A DNA stretch of 64,000 nucleotides from Muricauda sp. SCSIO 64092 (GCF_023016285.1 NZ_CP095413.1:2232001-2296000), one strand, 5' to 3'; shown: positions 8,213 through 17,872, counted from the first letter of the stretch. Made by a program: numbers and translations. The notes: generated by a model from the letters alone, not told the origin.

Positions 8213-9313
8213 TCATTTAAAAACATAGCCTATTCTTAGGTCAAAAAAATCAGCAACATGTCGATGTGCCTTTAGGTTAAAACCGGCAAATAAACGCTTG
8301 TTAAAACTATAGGTAAGTCCATAACGCTGATACACATCGTCCGTTGTGCGAAACTGATTGAAATAATAGATTCCCAATTGCTGGCTAAACGTTATTCTTC
8401 CCAACCAAAATTCATGGCCCACCAATAGTGCTGCTTGAGGAAATGCGGCATCGGCGTCCTCCAACTTAATTTGCTCCCTTCTTGAAAAGTCCACTGCCCA
8501 TTCGGTTCCAATGGTAAGGGCACTCCGGCCGCCTACCCACCGGCTATAGTTTCCCGAAAACCCAAAAACGTAAAATCTATCCCGCTCCCCAACCGTGGCA
8601 TTGCTTAGACCCGAAAAATGTACAAGGGACAACCGTGTCCTATCCTCTGGGGGCTTTCGCTTGGAAATCCTTGGAAGGTTTGGATAGGTAATCGGCACAA
8701 GACTGGTGTTGACCCCAATACTCAAAGTGGGAAAATTGAGGCCTTTGTTGGGCGAGCTGACACCCCCATTGGAGATATGGCTATATTTGGCCGCCAACCG
8801 AAAATTCAGTTTATCGGTAATTCGGTAATTGAGCCCCGCCCCCAATACAATGGAAAAAGCAAGGGCGGTACTATACGACTGATTTCTTGGATTGGTCACC
8901 TCATCAAAAGGATTGGTCAAATAGGCGCCGCCCAAACCCATCCGAACAAATAAATTGGTTCGTTTTTGGGTGAGGAAATACGGTTCCAGATAGGCCAAGG
9001 GAACTATGCCACTTCCCAAAACCTCAGCATTATCCCAATTCCAATACGCAAGGCTGACCCCAATTCTTGGATAACAATTACAAAACTCCCATGACTTTCT
9101 GGTGAGTAGTAGTTTACTGACATCCAATCGGATACCGAGTGGGTAGGAATCATCTATTTGGCGAAGTGATTCCGAGTGTTTGAGTAAAAAACCATAATCA
9201 GCACTAATGCCGAGCAATACAGGTTTACTTTCCACAAAAGTGGTATCTTTTTGAGCATACAACCTAGGGCCTAAGCAAAGAAAAGCGAATAGGATTACCG
9301 TAAGATTTTTCAC
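8213..9313 (-). CDS. Acyloxyacyl hydrolase / PagL-like lipid A deacylase
   Basis: A 366-residue outer-membrane beta-barrel protein with a signal peptide ending LYAQ. Residues about 170-195 carry the PagL catalytic signature: H179-I-S181-N182-G-G, then SPNKGLNF. In PagL the His-Ser pair removes the 3-O acyl chain of lipid A. The protein is about twice the usual PagL length. A second set of barrel-like strands (about 205-366) follows, the form commonly annotated as acyloxyacyl hydrolase in Flavobacteriaceae. The likely role is remodelling of outer-membrane lipid A. It stands alone on the minus strand, with about 250 bases before brnQ. The function is inferred from the motif. Confidence 0.8.
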   Translation of the reverse strand: MKNLTVILFAFLCLGPRLYAQKDTTFVESKPVLLGISADYGFLLKHSESLRQIDDSYPLGIRLDVSKLLLTRKSWEFCNCYPRIGVSLAYWNWDNAEVLGSGIVPLAYLEPYFLTQKRTNLFVRMGLGGAYLTNPFDEVTNPRNQSYSTALAFSIVLGAGLNYRITDKLNFRLAAKYSHISNGGVSSPNKGLNFPTLSIGVNTSLVPITYPNLPRISKRKPPEDRTRLSLVHFSGLSNATVGERDRFYVFGFSGNYSRWVGGRSALTIGTEWAVDFSRREQIKLEDADAAFPQAALLVGHEFWLGRITFSQQLGIYYFNQFRTTDDVYQRYGLTYSFNKRLFAGFNLKAHRHVADFFDLRIGYVFK

Positions 9314-9566
9314 CGTTAAAAAATACTACTTAAGCATCAAAATTTGCACCAATTGTGGTAGCTCGCACCACATTTTGTCTTGTGTTATTGTTAAATTTTA
9401 GAAAAGAAGGTGTAAAAAGGCAACCACGGACCGTATTTTCCACTCGACAACGAATTACAATTAATCCCTTTCCCTAAAAAAGTAAGCCCATTTTCCAAAG
9501 ACTCGTGCGCAGTGTTTAGATTTGGCATACCAATACTGCGTTTGGAACCTTGATGTCCTAAAACCT

Positions 9567-10841
9567 ATGGAAAATAAAAAACAACTTTTTGTCATTGCAT
9601 TTGCCCTGTTTTCCCTGTTTTTTGGTGCCGGTAACCTTATCTTGCCCCCCCAACTTGGGTTTAAGGCGGACCATATGTGGATTTGGGTAACCCTTGGTTT
9701 TACCCTTTCTGCCGTTGCCATCCCCATTTTGGGTATTCTTGCGCATGCCCGATTGCAAGGCACATTGTTTGATATTGCCAAAGGGGTCTCCCCAACATTT
9801 AGCTTGGTCTATTGCTATTTAATTTATGCCATTTCCATAAGCTTGCCCTCACCCAGAACGGCATCCGTTACCCATGAAATGGCCATTGTTCCCATTTTTG
9901 AGACTTCCCCATGGTTGACCAGCTTTGTCTATTTTGCCCTTGTGCTTCTTTTTGTTCTGAACCGCTCCAAAATCCTAAACCTCATCGGAAAGTTTTTGAC
10001 TCCGGGCATATTGCTCATTCTTTTGGCAATCATTGTTACCGCCATTATGGGATTTGACTTTTCCTTTGGGGAATCGGAGTTTCCAAACCCTTTTACCCAC
10101 GGTATTTTGGAAGGTTACCAAACTTTTGATGCCATTGGTGCCGTAGTCGTGGGCGGGGTAATCATTATTTCGGTAAACCTAAAACACAAGGAATTGGATT
10201 TTGACCAAAAAAAACAATTGATCGGTAGGGCCGGTATATACGCCGGTTTAGGGCTTTTTTTGGTCTATGCCGGTCTAATTCTTACCGGAGCATTGATGGC
10301 CGATGAATTTGGAAAGCACATTTCCCGGACAGAACTTTTGACCGGCATTAGCTTAACCACACTGGGAAATGCGGCCACCTTATTTTTAAGTGTCCTGGTA
10401 AGCCTGGCCTGCTTTACCACTGCGGTTGGTATTGTAACCGGAACGGCCGATTTTGTAAAGGGCCGGTTCAACGATTCCCAGCGAGCCTATGTATTTACTG
10501 CAATTATTGGATGTCTTTTGGGTGTGGTGATGGGACAGTTCAATGTAGGGTACATTATCGCAGTTGCACTTCCTGCATTAATGTTCATGTATCCAGTGAC
10601 CATAGTGCTCATTTTCTTAAATCTACTTCCCAAAAAATGGGCCTCCAAAAAGGTTTTTCAATGGGTGGTTGCAGTAACATTGGTTTTTAGCATCCCCGAT
10701 TTCTTGGGAAGTGTGGGCTTGGGAGGGTCGCTGTCCCATTTGACCCAGTGGATTCCTTTGAGCGGCTTTCATATGGGTTGGGTGCTTCCTGCACTAGGTG
10801 CTTTCTGCATGGTTCGCCTCCTTGAGAAGGGTCAAATGTGA
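9567..10841 (+). CDS. brnQ: Branched-chain amino acid:cation symporter BrnQ
   Basis: A 424-residue polytopic inner-membrane transporter of the LIVCS family, importing Leu, Ile and Val with Na+ or H+. The start MENKKQLFVIAFALFSLFFGAGNLILPP is the family's characteristic N terminus, so the ATG at 9567 is preferred over the earlier in-frame TTG at 9522. About twelve hydrophobic segments are visible, and the family segment PSPRTASVTHEMA is present near residue 95. It converges with the response-regulator gene, overlapping it by 10 bases at the 3' ends. No regulatory site was recognised upstream. Confidence 0.9.
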   Translation: MENKKQLFVIAFALFSLFFGAGNLILPPQLGFKADHMWIWVTLGFTLSAVAIPILGILAHARLQGTLFDIAKGVSPTFSLVYCYLIYAISISLPSPRTASVTHEMAIVPIFETSPWLTSFVYFALVLLFVLNRSKILNLIGKFLTPGILLILLAIIVTAIMGFDFSFGESEFPNPFTHGILEGYQTFDAIGAVVVGGVIIISVNLKHKELDFDQKKQLIGRAGIYAGLGLFLVYAGLILTGALMADEFGKHISRTELLTGISLTTLGNAATLFLSVLVSLACFTTAVGIVTGTADFVKGRFNDSQRAYVFTAIIGCLLGVVMGQFNVGYIIAVALPALMFMYPVTIVLIFLNLLPKKWASKKVFQWVVAVTLVFSIPDFLGSVGLGGSLSHLTQWIPLSGFHMGWVLPALGAFCMVRLLEKGQM

Positions 10842-11605
10842 CCCAAAAGCTTTTTTAGCCAACCCGCGCGTTCCTGGCTCACGATAACGGTCTCATGGTA
10901 TTGGGGTTTTAGTTCCACCACCAATTGGCCTGCTCTGCCCGGTTTTATTTTTGAAACGGAACCAATGTTCGTTAAAAGTTGCCGATTTAATCGAACGAAT
11001 TGATTTGGGTCAACAAGGGTTTGCAAATGGTTCAAAGAGGTATTGATCGAAAACTGGGAACCTTCATAGGTTTTGGCAAAAACAATTTCACTTCTAAAGA
11101 AATAGGCAATGTCATCAATATGAAACGGCAATAGTTCTTTCCCTGACTTCAACAAGAAACGATCTTTCCTGTTTATTGAAATGTCGTTTTGAAAATGGTG
11201 TTTCAATTCAATGCTTTTCGCCATCCAATCGTTGAGGTACTTCTCCCTTGTTCTGAAAAACTTGGTCAACGCCTGGTTGACCTCCTTTACCGTCAAAGGT
11301 TTGAGCAAATAGTCAATTCCCGTGGTCTTAAAGGCACGTATGGCGTACTCATCATAGGCAGTTGTAAAAATAATAGGCGCCTCAAGGCCCGTTTTTTCCA
11401 TAATGTCAAAGGAAATACCATCGGATAAATGGATATCCATAAATACCAGGTCAGGATGGGCATTTTCCTTTAACCACCCAACAGTTGCTTCCACACTTGG
11501 CAAACATGCATCCACTACAATCCCAAAGCCGGACAATTCCAAAAGGTTCTCCAAATGTTTCTGTGCCTTAGGTTCATCCTCAATAATGATGATGTTAGCT
11601 TTCAT
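10832..11605 (-). CDS. LytTR-type response regulator
   Basis: A 257-residue response regulator. The receiver domain (about 1-120) has the acidic pair E9/D10, phospho-acceptor D57 (VFMDIHL), T-T-A at about 86 and the K of LLKPL. The LytTR DNA-binding domain (about 145-250) includes FLLKSGKELLPFHIDDIAYF and the C-terminal RLNRQLLTNIGSV. The ATG at 11605 gives the standard MKANIIIIEDE start; a further upstream start would add four residues. The ATG overlaps the end of the histidine-kinase gene by 11 bases (ATGAAAGCTAA), so translation is probably coupled. Targets are unknown; such pairs in Bacteroidota often control transport or envelope genes. Confidence 0.9.
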   Translation of the reverse strand: MKANIIIIEDEPKAQKHLENLLELSGFGIVVDACLPSVEATVGWLKENAHPDLVFMDIHLSDGISFDIMEKTGLEAPIIFTTAYDEYAIRAFKTTGIDYLLKPLTVKEVNQALTKFFRTREKYLNDWMAKSIELKHHFQNDISINRKDRFLLKSGKELLPFHIDDIAYFFRSEIVFAKTYEGSQFSINTSLNHLQTLVDPNQFVRLNRQLLTNIGSVSKIKPGRAGQLVVELKPQYHETVIVSQERAGWLKKLLGHI

Positions 11606-12638
11606 GGTCCATTGCAATTAAAGGAACCTTTACGCAAAAACAATCTTCCTTCTTTTCCACCACTACTTTGGATTCGGTTAAAAGGTCGTACCTGGCCAGG
11701 ATATTTTGTAATCCGCTTTTTGTGCTGTGTTCCACCTTTTTAGGGTTTAGATTGTTGGAGAGGGTCAGGTACCCTTCACTGGACAAAAGTTGTAAAACAA
11801 TCCTATTTTCAGCATCAATTTGATTGTGCTTGATGACGTTCTCCACCAACTCGTGCAGCACCAAAGGCGGAACATGTTTCCCTTTCAAATGGTCCTTCTC
11901 CACCCTGTCCTCCAATTGAAATGCGTTGCCAAAACGCTCTTTTAGCACTTCTAGATATTGCATGGTCACCTTGTACTCTTCCCTTACGGGAATAAGGTCC
12001 TCTTTGGAATGTTTTAAAATATGGCGATAGATATTGGACACATTTTTCAGAACCTTTTTGGCCATATCGGGATTTTCATCCACCAAATAGTAAATGGTAT
12101 TGAAATTATTGAACAAAAAATGAGGGTCCAGCTGGTTACGAAGGGTCTGAAGGTTTGCTTTTACAATTCCCGTTTTGTAGGCTTCATTCCTAAGGAGTGC
12201 CCGATAATAGGAATCTTTCCAGGTCACCAGCCAGAGGATAAGTCCAAAAATCAGGGAAAGGATCAACCCGATTAAAAGGGCCGAGATCATATGCGGTAAT
12301 AATGGAGGCTCACTACCCAATACGTAGTGATCCAACCATTTAAAAAAGTAGAACAATACGGAATATACCAAGGTTCCCACAAAAACAGGGACAACAAAAG
12401 TCAGGGCGTCCTTAGCCAATGGGACACCACCAACATTCCACTTTACTAATCCCAGCTGTGTGAACCGGATACTTTCCAAACAAACAAAGGCCATGAATAC
12501 CAGCAAGCTATTCATCAAAATATTAAACCCCGGCGGCTCCCTAAACTGGGAAAAAATCCATACCATCAAAAACAGAATTGACGATACCGCCAAGGCAATT
12601 GAAAGCCTTGCATACCATTTTAGTTGCTGCTCCTCCAT
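11595..12638 (-). CDS. LytS/YehU-type sensor histidine kinase
   Basis: A 347-residue inner-membrane kinase. Four transmembrane segments (about 11-30, 38-56, 80-100, 115-140) form the sensor, with no large extracytoplasmic domain. The His_kinase domain follows with NQLDPHFLFNN, where H173 is the phosphorylated His. A HATPase region has HELVENVIKHN (N box) and SGLQNILARYDLL (G box). This is the standard partner of a LytTR regulator, and the gene overlaps that regulator's start. The stimulus is not evident from the sequence; the compact membrane sensor could respond to membrane state or a small molecule. It is divergent from the EreA-like gene at 12857. Confidence 0.9.
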   Translation of the reverse strand: MEEQQLKWYARLSIALAVSSILFLMVWIFSQFREPPGFNILMNSLLVFMAFVCLESIRFTQLGLVKWNVGGVPLAKDALTFVVPVFVGTLVYSVLFYFFKWLDHYVLGSEPPLLPHMISALLIGLILSLIFGLILWLVTWKDSYYRALLRNEAYKTGIVKANLQTLRNQLDPHFLFNNFNTIYYLVDENPDMAKKVLKNVSNIYRHILKHSKEDLIPVREEYKVTMQYLEVLKERFGNAFQLEDRVEKDHLKGKHVPPLVLHELVENVIKHNQIDAENRIVLQLLSSEGYLTLSNNLNPKKVEHSTKSGLQNILARYDLLTESKVVVEKKEDCFCVKVPLIAMDHES

Positions 12639-12856
12639 AAGGGGTACATTAGCTCATATCTGGATTAAATGTAGCCATTCGTTGGTATTTAAAGTTCGCA
12701 TTTTTCTGGGAAAGCCACGTTTTTCGAGGCTTTGTCCTACTGAAATTAGGGTTTGTACATGCCATTTGGGTTTTCATCCCCGTAATTTTGGGTTTCGTGA
12801 AATCGGCAACGCCAATCCCTGTTTGGACGTCTACCTTTGGAGGCAAAGGATTATCA

Positions 12857-14065
12857 ATGTTACTGCGCTTTTTATCCCTATTGCTCTTTACAAATGTGAT
12901 GATTGCACAATCGGACACTTCCCTTATGGACAACATTTTTCAAGTGGACAGTTTGGGGGATGAAAAATTTGTTGGATTCATCAAGGAGGTCAGTCAAGAC
13001 ACACAATTTGTTTTCATAGGCGAACAACACGGTATTAAAGAGGTGGGCATTTTTACCAATGTCATTTTTGACCTTGTCCATAACGATGGTTTCCGTACGC
13101 TCTGTATTGAAACGGATGCCTTGGCCGCTAGGAAGATCCAACAAATGGCCTCATCAAAAGAACCCCTGAAATTGGCCAATGCGCTTTATCAAAAATTCCC
13201 TTTGGCCATACCTTTTTACAATAATGCATCGGATTACGACCTATTTACCAATGTGGTTTCCAAAGGCGGAACCATTTGGGGGATTGACCAAACATTTATG
13301 GCCCAATTCCGGTTGAATTTGGATCATCTTTCAAAAAACACGACCAACCCTGCGTTAAAAAAAATGACGGATGAACTGAAGGACAAGGCAAAAATAGCTT
13401 TCAAGGAATCGTTTACAAGCAAGTCTTTCGGCGATATGTTCATGTATTCCTATACGGATGCACTCCATGAGAGTTTGCTTGCCACCCGTCCTAACCCCAG
13501 GGAAGCCGAGATTTTGTACCAATTAAAAAAAACCAGGGAAATCTATGGGCACTTTGCTTCCAAACGCTATTACTGGAACAACGAAGTTCGGGGGCAATTG
13601 ATGAAATCCAACTTCAATACGTATTACAAGGAAGCCCTTAAAACCGATCCAACACCTAAGGTTGTTCTTAAACTTGGGGCCACCCACGCCACCAGGGGAC
13701 TAAGCATGACCAACATTTATGACGTCTCCAATTACCTATCGGAACTTGCCATTTTCAACAATATGCGGTCCCTGCATTTTATGGTGGCCGGAATGAATGG
13801 AACGGTCCTGGAAGGCAATCCCTTTGTTGAAAATCCCGTACGCAAGTTTGACAACACCGAACAATTGCCCAAGGAATTACAGGAGCTAGCGGTTGACTTT
13901 GACAAAAAATTTACCGTTGTTCACTTGGAACCCCTTCGTGAAAAGTCCTATGGAAGCCTTTTTTCCGAAAGCCTCAAAACATTCATTTTCAATTTTGATG
14001 TTCTGGTCCTGGTAAATAATGCGGAAGCACTGGAACCGTTTCAGAAAAACAGTGGGACGGAATGA
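12857..14065 (+). CDS. Exported EreA/ChaN-like protein
   Basis: A 402-residue secreted protein. The ATG at 12857 gives a clean signal peptide (MLLRFLSLLLFTNVMIAQ), so it is preferred over the frame opening at 12788. The N-terminal domain has FIGEQHG (E56, H58) and, on the next strand, CIETD (E85). Together with a later GATHATRG these resemble the active-site framework of erythromycin-esterase-like and ChaN/TraB-related proteins. In EreA a His/Glu arrangement hydrolyses macrolides. Most relatives in Bacteroidota are uncharacterised, so macrolide hydrolysis should not be assumed. The protein is probably periplasmic. It is divergently placed from the LytS gene with about 220 bases between. Confidence 0.65.
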   Translation: MLLRFLSLLLFTNVMIAQSDTSLMDNIFQVDSLGDEKFVGFIKEVSQDTQFVFIGEQHGIKEVGIFTNVIFDLVHNDGFRTLCIETDALAARKIQQMASSKEPLKLANALYQKFPLAIPFYNNASDYDLFTNVVSKGGTIWGIDQTFMAQFRLNLDHLSKNTTNPALKKMTDELKDKAKIAFKESFTSKSFGDMFMYSYTDALHESLLATRPNPREAEILYQLKKTREIYGHFASKRYYWNNEVRGQLMKSNFNTYYKEALKTDPTPKVVLKLGATHATRGLSMTNIYDVSNYLSELAIFNNMRSLHFMVAGMNGTVLEGNPFVENPVRKFDNTEQLPKELQELAVDFDKKFTVVHLEPLREKSYGSLFSESLKTFIFNFDVLVLVNNAEALEPFQKNSGTE

Positions 14066-14255
14066 TCCATTCCAAAATGTTTTAGTGTTCATTGTCGTAT
14101 GAGCCATTTGCAGCTTTGTTTTTAGGTAATTTTGAATACCGGGGGATACAAACTCTCGGCAGCTAGGGGAATAGATTCAAAAATCTCATTTTCAAAGCAT
14201 TCAATCATCCTGTTTTACGGTATCTTCAATGTGGGACCGCTAATAAATTTACATC

Positions 14256-14810
14256 ATGGTAAGGGCTCTTATTCTATTCTTTATTATCACTTCATGCTCA
14301 ACAGTGGATACCAGACTTTTGGCGGATGGCGTGACCAAGGTGCCACAGGAAAAAAACTATTTTGATGAAAACTTCAGAAAAAGATTTAAAGTAAAGCCTC
14401 CTCAGGGAGTCGATTTGAAATCTGTCTATGTGCAAGAATATTACCAAGACTATGACGGAAAATTGTGGAAACGAGAAATCGATGAATTTAAAAGCTGTAT
14501 TCGATTTTACGGGAATGGAAACGTAAACATTTTTATTGTCCCAGGAGATTATACAGGAGATTTAGACCCAAAAATCAGTGGATATAGAGGGGTGTCCTAC
14601 ACTGAAAAGGGAGACTTTTTTATTGGTGTCATTTCACCAATAAACCCTTGGTATAAAATGGGTAAAAAAACCAATAAAATAAAGGTGGTGGCAGATACAC
14701 TTTTTGTTCACAGTTACAATAAAGCAATACGAAAGTTTGAAAAATCCAAACACATTTATTTAAGAAAACCATTGTTGGAAAAAAACCTTCAATACCAAGC
14801 TGACTGGTAG
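14256..14810 (+). CDS. Hypothetical lipoprotein
   Basis: A 184-residue protein with a short signal peptide and lipobox ITSC (C14), hence a predicted lipoprotein. The mature part is rich in Lys, Tyr and beta-strand-forming segments (YVQEYYQDYDGKLWK, FIVPGDYTGD, KNKIKVVAD-like strands). I do not recognise the family. Codon use is more AT-rich than the neighbours, which may point to a transferred or fast-evolving gene. About 190 bases precede it with no gene recognised. It converges with the small membrane-protein gene at 14846. Confidence 0.6.
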   Translation: MVRALILFFIITSCSTVDTRLLADGVTKVPQEKNYFDENFRKRFKVKPPQGVDLKSVYVQEYYQDYDGKLWKREIDEFKSCIRFYGNGNVNIFIVPGDYTGDLDPKISGYRGVSYTEKGDFFIGVISPINPWYKMGKKTNKIKVVADTLFVHSYNKAIRKFEKSKHIYLRKPLLEKNLQYQADW

Positions 14811-14845
14811 AATAGTAAAGAATGAAAAAATAACATAACGGCCAT

Positions 14846-15022
14846 TTATTCAGAGTCCCTTCGTTTTTTATTGTAGTTATAAATTATATAGGCAATAATA
14901 ACCAAAACCACAAAGGGCAAATACGACCCAATGACCACGCCTATTTCGTAAGCACTGTCAGGGGCTTCCTCCATCTTTTTTTCAATATTGGGTTGTTGTA
15001 TAAAAAACATTATTGCATTCAT
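14846..15022 (-). CDS. Small single-pass membrane protein
   Basis: A 58-residue protein if started at the ATG at 15022; a second ATG at 15010 would give 54 residues. After a polar N terminus (PNIEKKMEEAPDSAYE), residues about 29-48 form one hydrophobic helix, followed by a short basic tail NKKRRDSE. This predicts a single-pass inner-membrane protein with a cytoplasmic C terminus. The function is unknown. It is downstream of the pepP reading direction, but pepP lies upstream on the same strand with a heptamer-like repeat at the boundary, so co-transcription from pepP (90 bases away) is possible. Confidence 0.5.
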   Translation of the reverse strand: MNAIMFFIQQPNIEKKMEEAPDSAYEIGVVIGSYLPFVVLVIIAYIIYNYNKKRRDSE

Positions 15023-15078
15023 TGGTGAAAATTTAGATTTCTCACACTCCCACAGGTCGGTTCGAAATGACGCCTGTA

Positions 15079-15117
15079 ACCCCCAACGAACAACCATTTA
15101 CTATCAACCATTAACTA
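15079..15117. repeat. Degenerate CAACNAN-type heptamer run
   Basis: The segment contains CAACGAACAACCAT, then CAACCATTAACTAT after a short gap, and overlaps the 3' end of pepP. A related run occurs between sdhA and sdhB (27285-27332). Such degenerate heptamers are frequent between genes in Flavobacteriaceae; this is recollection, not measured here. Confidence 0.5.
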
Positions 15118-16403
15118 TTCATCAATTCCTCGATTTCCTCAACTTCAATCGGGATGTTTTTCATCAAGTTAAACGGCTCCCCCGTTTTCTGGATGACCAC
15201 ATCGTCCTCCAAGCGAATGCCAAAGCCTTCATCCGGAATATAGATGCCCGGTTCCACGGTAAATACCATATTGGGTTTCATTGGAGTTTTCAATGCGCCA
15301 TAATCATGGGTGTCCAATCCAATATGATGGCTGGTCCCATGCATAAAATACTTTTTGTAGGCGGGCCAATCCTTCTTTTCGTTTTGAACATCGGCTTTAT
15401 CCAATAGACCCAGACCCAATAATTCCGAGGTCATAATTTTGCCCACTTCCTTGTGATATTCTGCCCAAATGGTTCCGGGCACCAATAATTGGGTGGCTTC
15501 ATTTTTTACCCGAAGTACGGCGCTGTACACTTCTTTCTGTCTGTCGGTAAATCGTCCATTGGCCGGGATGGTACGGGTCATGTCACTGGAATAATTGGCA
15601 TACTCCGCCCCTACGTCCATCAAAATCAAATCGCCATCCTTCACCTGTTGGTTGTTCTCAATGTAGTGCAACACATTGGCATTGTTCCCCCCTGCAATGA
15701 TTGGCGTATAGGCAAAGCCCCTGGAGCGATTTCGAACGAACTCGTGCAAGTACTCCGCTTCCATTTCATATTCCCAAACCCCGGGTTTGGTAAACCCTAA
15801 AATCCTTCGGAACCCCTTTTCGGTGATATTGCAGGCTTCCTGCATCACTGCAATTTCCTCCGGTTCCTTTACCCCACGAATTTGTTGCAGGATCGGATTG
15901 CTCTTAGCCCATTGGTGCGCGGGAAAATCTTTCTTGCATTTTTCAATAAAACGGTCCTCCCGTGTTTGGGTTTCCACGGCCTGGCGATAATGCTCATTGG
16001 TATTGAAATAAACGGTATCGGCTTCCGTCATCAGATCAAAAAAGACCTTGTCAAAATCAGTTAACCAATACACGGTTTCAATTCCCGAAACCCCAGTAGC
16101 TTGTTCCTTGGTCAATTTGGCCCCTTCCCAAACAGCAATATGTGCATTGGTCTCCCGTACAAAAAGGATTTCACGGTGCTTTTTATCCATGGCATCTGGA
16201 AACAATACCAAAATGGTCTCTTCCTGATCTGCTCCGCTCAGATAAAATATGTCCCGATGTTGTTTAAAAGGTAAGGTACTATCCGCACTTACAGGATAAA
16301 TATCGTTTGAATTAAAGACCGCAATACTTTTGGGCCTCATTTGATCGATAAACTTTTTACGGTTCTTTATAAAAAGTTGGTTGCTGATTTGTTTGTATTT
16401 CAT
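15111..16403 (-). CDS. pepP: Xaa-Pro aminopeptidase (aminopeptidase P, M24B)
   Basis: A 430-residue cytoplasmic metallopeptidase that removes N-terminal residues preceding proline. The N-terminal creatinase-like domain (about 1-170) includes SDDIYPVS-like and FYLSGADQEE segments. The pita-bread catalytic domain follows with all five dinuclear metal ligands of the family: D263 (LMDVGAEY), D274 (SSDMTR), H359 (HGTSHHIG), E384 (TVEPGIY) and E399 (RLEDD). Length and residue spacing match E. coli PepP closely. The ATG at 16403 starts MKYKQIS. A 250-base gap upstream holds no recognised gene. Probably monocistronic, or followed by the small membrane protein at 14846. Confidence 0.93.
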   Translation of the reverse strand: MKYKQISNQLFIKNRKKFIDQMRPKSIAVFNSNDIYPVSADSTLPFKQHRDIFYLSGADQEETILVLFPDAMDKKHREILFVRETNAHIAVWEGAKLTKEQATGVSGIETVYWLTDFDKVFFDLMTEADTVYFNTNEHYRQAVETQTREDRFIEKCKKDFPAHQWAKSNPILQQIRGVKEPEEIAVMQEACNITEKGFRRILGFTKPGVWEYEMEAEYLHEFVRNRSRGFAYTPIIAGGNNANVLHYIENNQQVKDGDLILMDVGAEYANYSSDMTRTIPANGRFTDRQKEVYSAVLRVKNEATQLLVPGTIWAEYHKEVGKIMTSELLGLGLLDKADVQNEKKDWPAYKKYFMHGTSHHIGLDTHDYGALKTPMKPNMVFTVEPGIYIPDEGFGIRLEDDVVIQKTGEPFNLMKNIPIEVEEIEELMNS

Positions 16404-16651
16404 TGGATTGGTATTTCAGTCAAATGGGTTTACTGTCCTATTCCGTAAATGTAAGAACTGTTTTTTCATCCTGCCCAGAACACAATGAAAATTCAAACTA
16501 ATCTTATCCTTAAAAATGATGTATCGGGCATTCCAAGATTTCGGGTTTCGATCTCTTCGGGTCGGAAGGGATGAAAACCAATCTCCTCCGGTAGGGTCTT
16601 TCAAAAACCCATGCCCATGAACTTCTCACAACAAACGGCCAAGTGGGAACC

Positions 16652-17479
16652 TTAGTTCTTCCCGTTTAAACTCCAATTGTAGGGTAAGTATTTGATTTTG
16701 GTAGCAACCGTGAGAGGGGTGCTTAAATACCCGTTGATGTATTCCAAAAGTGTTCCGTTATCGGTAAAATCGCCTTTATACCATTTAAATATTTCGGACA
16801 GTTTGGCCTCATTGGCACGAAACTGATTGCGGGTCGGATCATTTATAAAACCTTTGGTGGCGGCCTCCAATTGACGTTCCATTGCCGAAGCCGTAAATGC
16901 CCTATTGACCAATTTGGGACAGGAGTATGAAGCACAATTAATGGCAAAATGAATTCTAGGTTCATCCATTTTACGAAGTACTTTGTGCTCTATATGGCCC
17001 AAAGAAACCAAATCGTTCCCAATCTTAACAATATCCTTCCCCCAGGGCTTTTTAATGTCCTTGATACTGTTGGTGGGGTAATTGTCCAGAATCAACTTCA
17101 CTGTGGCCGCATTGTATAAATTGATGTAATAGGCCAACTTCTCGTCCTTGGACCAAGCCGTGGCCGGGCTATTTTGGGCAAGTGCGTCCAAGTAAGCATT
17201 AAGTTTTGCAGCACTGTTCCTAAAACCTTTATAATTCACATTGCCCGCATCATCCACATATTTTTGGAGCAATTCATCCCAAGCACTGTGGGATGGGGCT
17301 TTGCTCTGTACACCTTCTTTCCCTAGTTCCACAACAGTGTTTTTGTGGGACAAGGGTACGTTTTCCATTAGGGTTAGGGTACTTTCAACCTTCCTGGGGT
17401 CATCATGCGTGTTCCTGGGTATGTTGTTTGTATGTGAAATAAAAATAAGAAGGCTATAAACCAGTGTTGTTAATTTCAT
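16652..17479 (-). CDS. DUF547 domain protein, exported
   Basis: A 275-residue protein using the ATG at 17479; the GTG at 17485 would add two residues. A hydrophobic N terminus (KLTTLVYSLLIFIS) is a probable signal peptide. The DUF547 domain (about 75-275) has the family landmarks KLAYYINLYNA, the central HIEHKVLR and NCASYSCPKL, ending in LPYNWSLN. The conserved His and Cys suggest a thiol-type catalytic centre, but no activity is established for the family. It is divergent from the propeller gene at 17873, with an unexplained hairpin/terminator between them (17614-17639). Confidence 0.8.
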   Translation of the reverse strand: MKLTTLVYSLLIFISHTNNIPRNTHDDPRKVESTLTLMENVPLSHKNTVVELGKEGVQSKAPSHSAWDELLQKYVDDAGNVNYKGFRNSAAKLNAYLDALAQNSPATAWSKDEKLAYYINLYNAATVKLILDNYPTNSIKDIKKPWGKDIVKIGNDLVSLGHIEHKVLRKMDEPRIHFAINCASYSCPKLVNRAFTASAMERQLEAATKGFINDPTRNQFRANEAKLSEIFKWYKGDFTDNGTLLEYINGYLSTPLTVATKIKYLPYNWSLNGKN

Positions 17480-17613
17480 GCTCACTACTATTGGGGGTTT
17501 TCCTATATGCTTTGACGTAAAAATGAAATACGGATTACATGGATTTCAGAATTCCTGTTTTCCTTATAAAAATTTCTGCTTAGCTATTGTAAAGCCCTAT
17601 CAAAGAAAGCATA

Positions 17614-17639
17614 AAAAAAGGAGCCAAAAGGCTCCTTTT
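17614..17639. terminator. Terminator-like hairpin between divergent genes
   Basis: AAAGGAGCC (17617-17625) pairs perfectly with GGCTCCTTT (17630-17638) around an AAAA loop, with A tracts before and T after, so it could work in either direction. It lies between two divergent genes, where no transcript is expected to end. Confidence 0.7.
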
Positions 17640-17872
17640 AAGTCTCACTTTTTCGCAATAGTTTGTTGGTTATTGCATCGCTAACGTCCTATGAATGAGA
17701 ACGACTTTTAAAGCTTGGCTCTAAAAGCGCAATAAATAAACTATTTAATAACCATTTTTACAAGATTTTAACAAATTTATTTCGTTTTTCTCAGTTTCTG
17801 TGATAATTCGCACAATTTGTCCTGTTGCTTCCTTCTTCATACCTTCCAAATCCAAACTTAAATGGTCCTTTA

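Noticed and set aside
681..9434. Shared ACGGACCGT palindromes at 681-689 and 9426-9434 with similar GCAACC flanks in opposite orientation
   Set aside because: A 15-base near-match between two places in 64 kb is expected by chance, and neither copy has a fixed position relative to a gene start.
9522..9566. Upstream extension of brnQ with 15 extra residues
   Set aside because: BrnQ proteins begin at the M-E-N-K-K position; the extension starts with TTG and is not hydrophobic in the expected manner.
12460..12963. 167-codon plus-strand frame spanning the histidine-kinase start
   Set aside because: Antisense to the kinase N terminus and with no recognisable domain; the EreA-like start at 12857 explains the plus strand.
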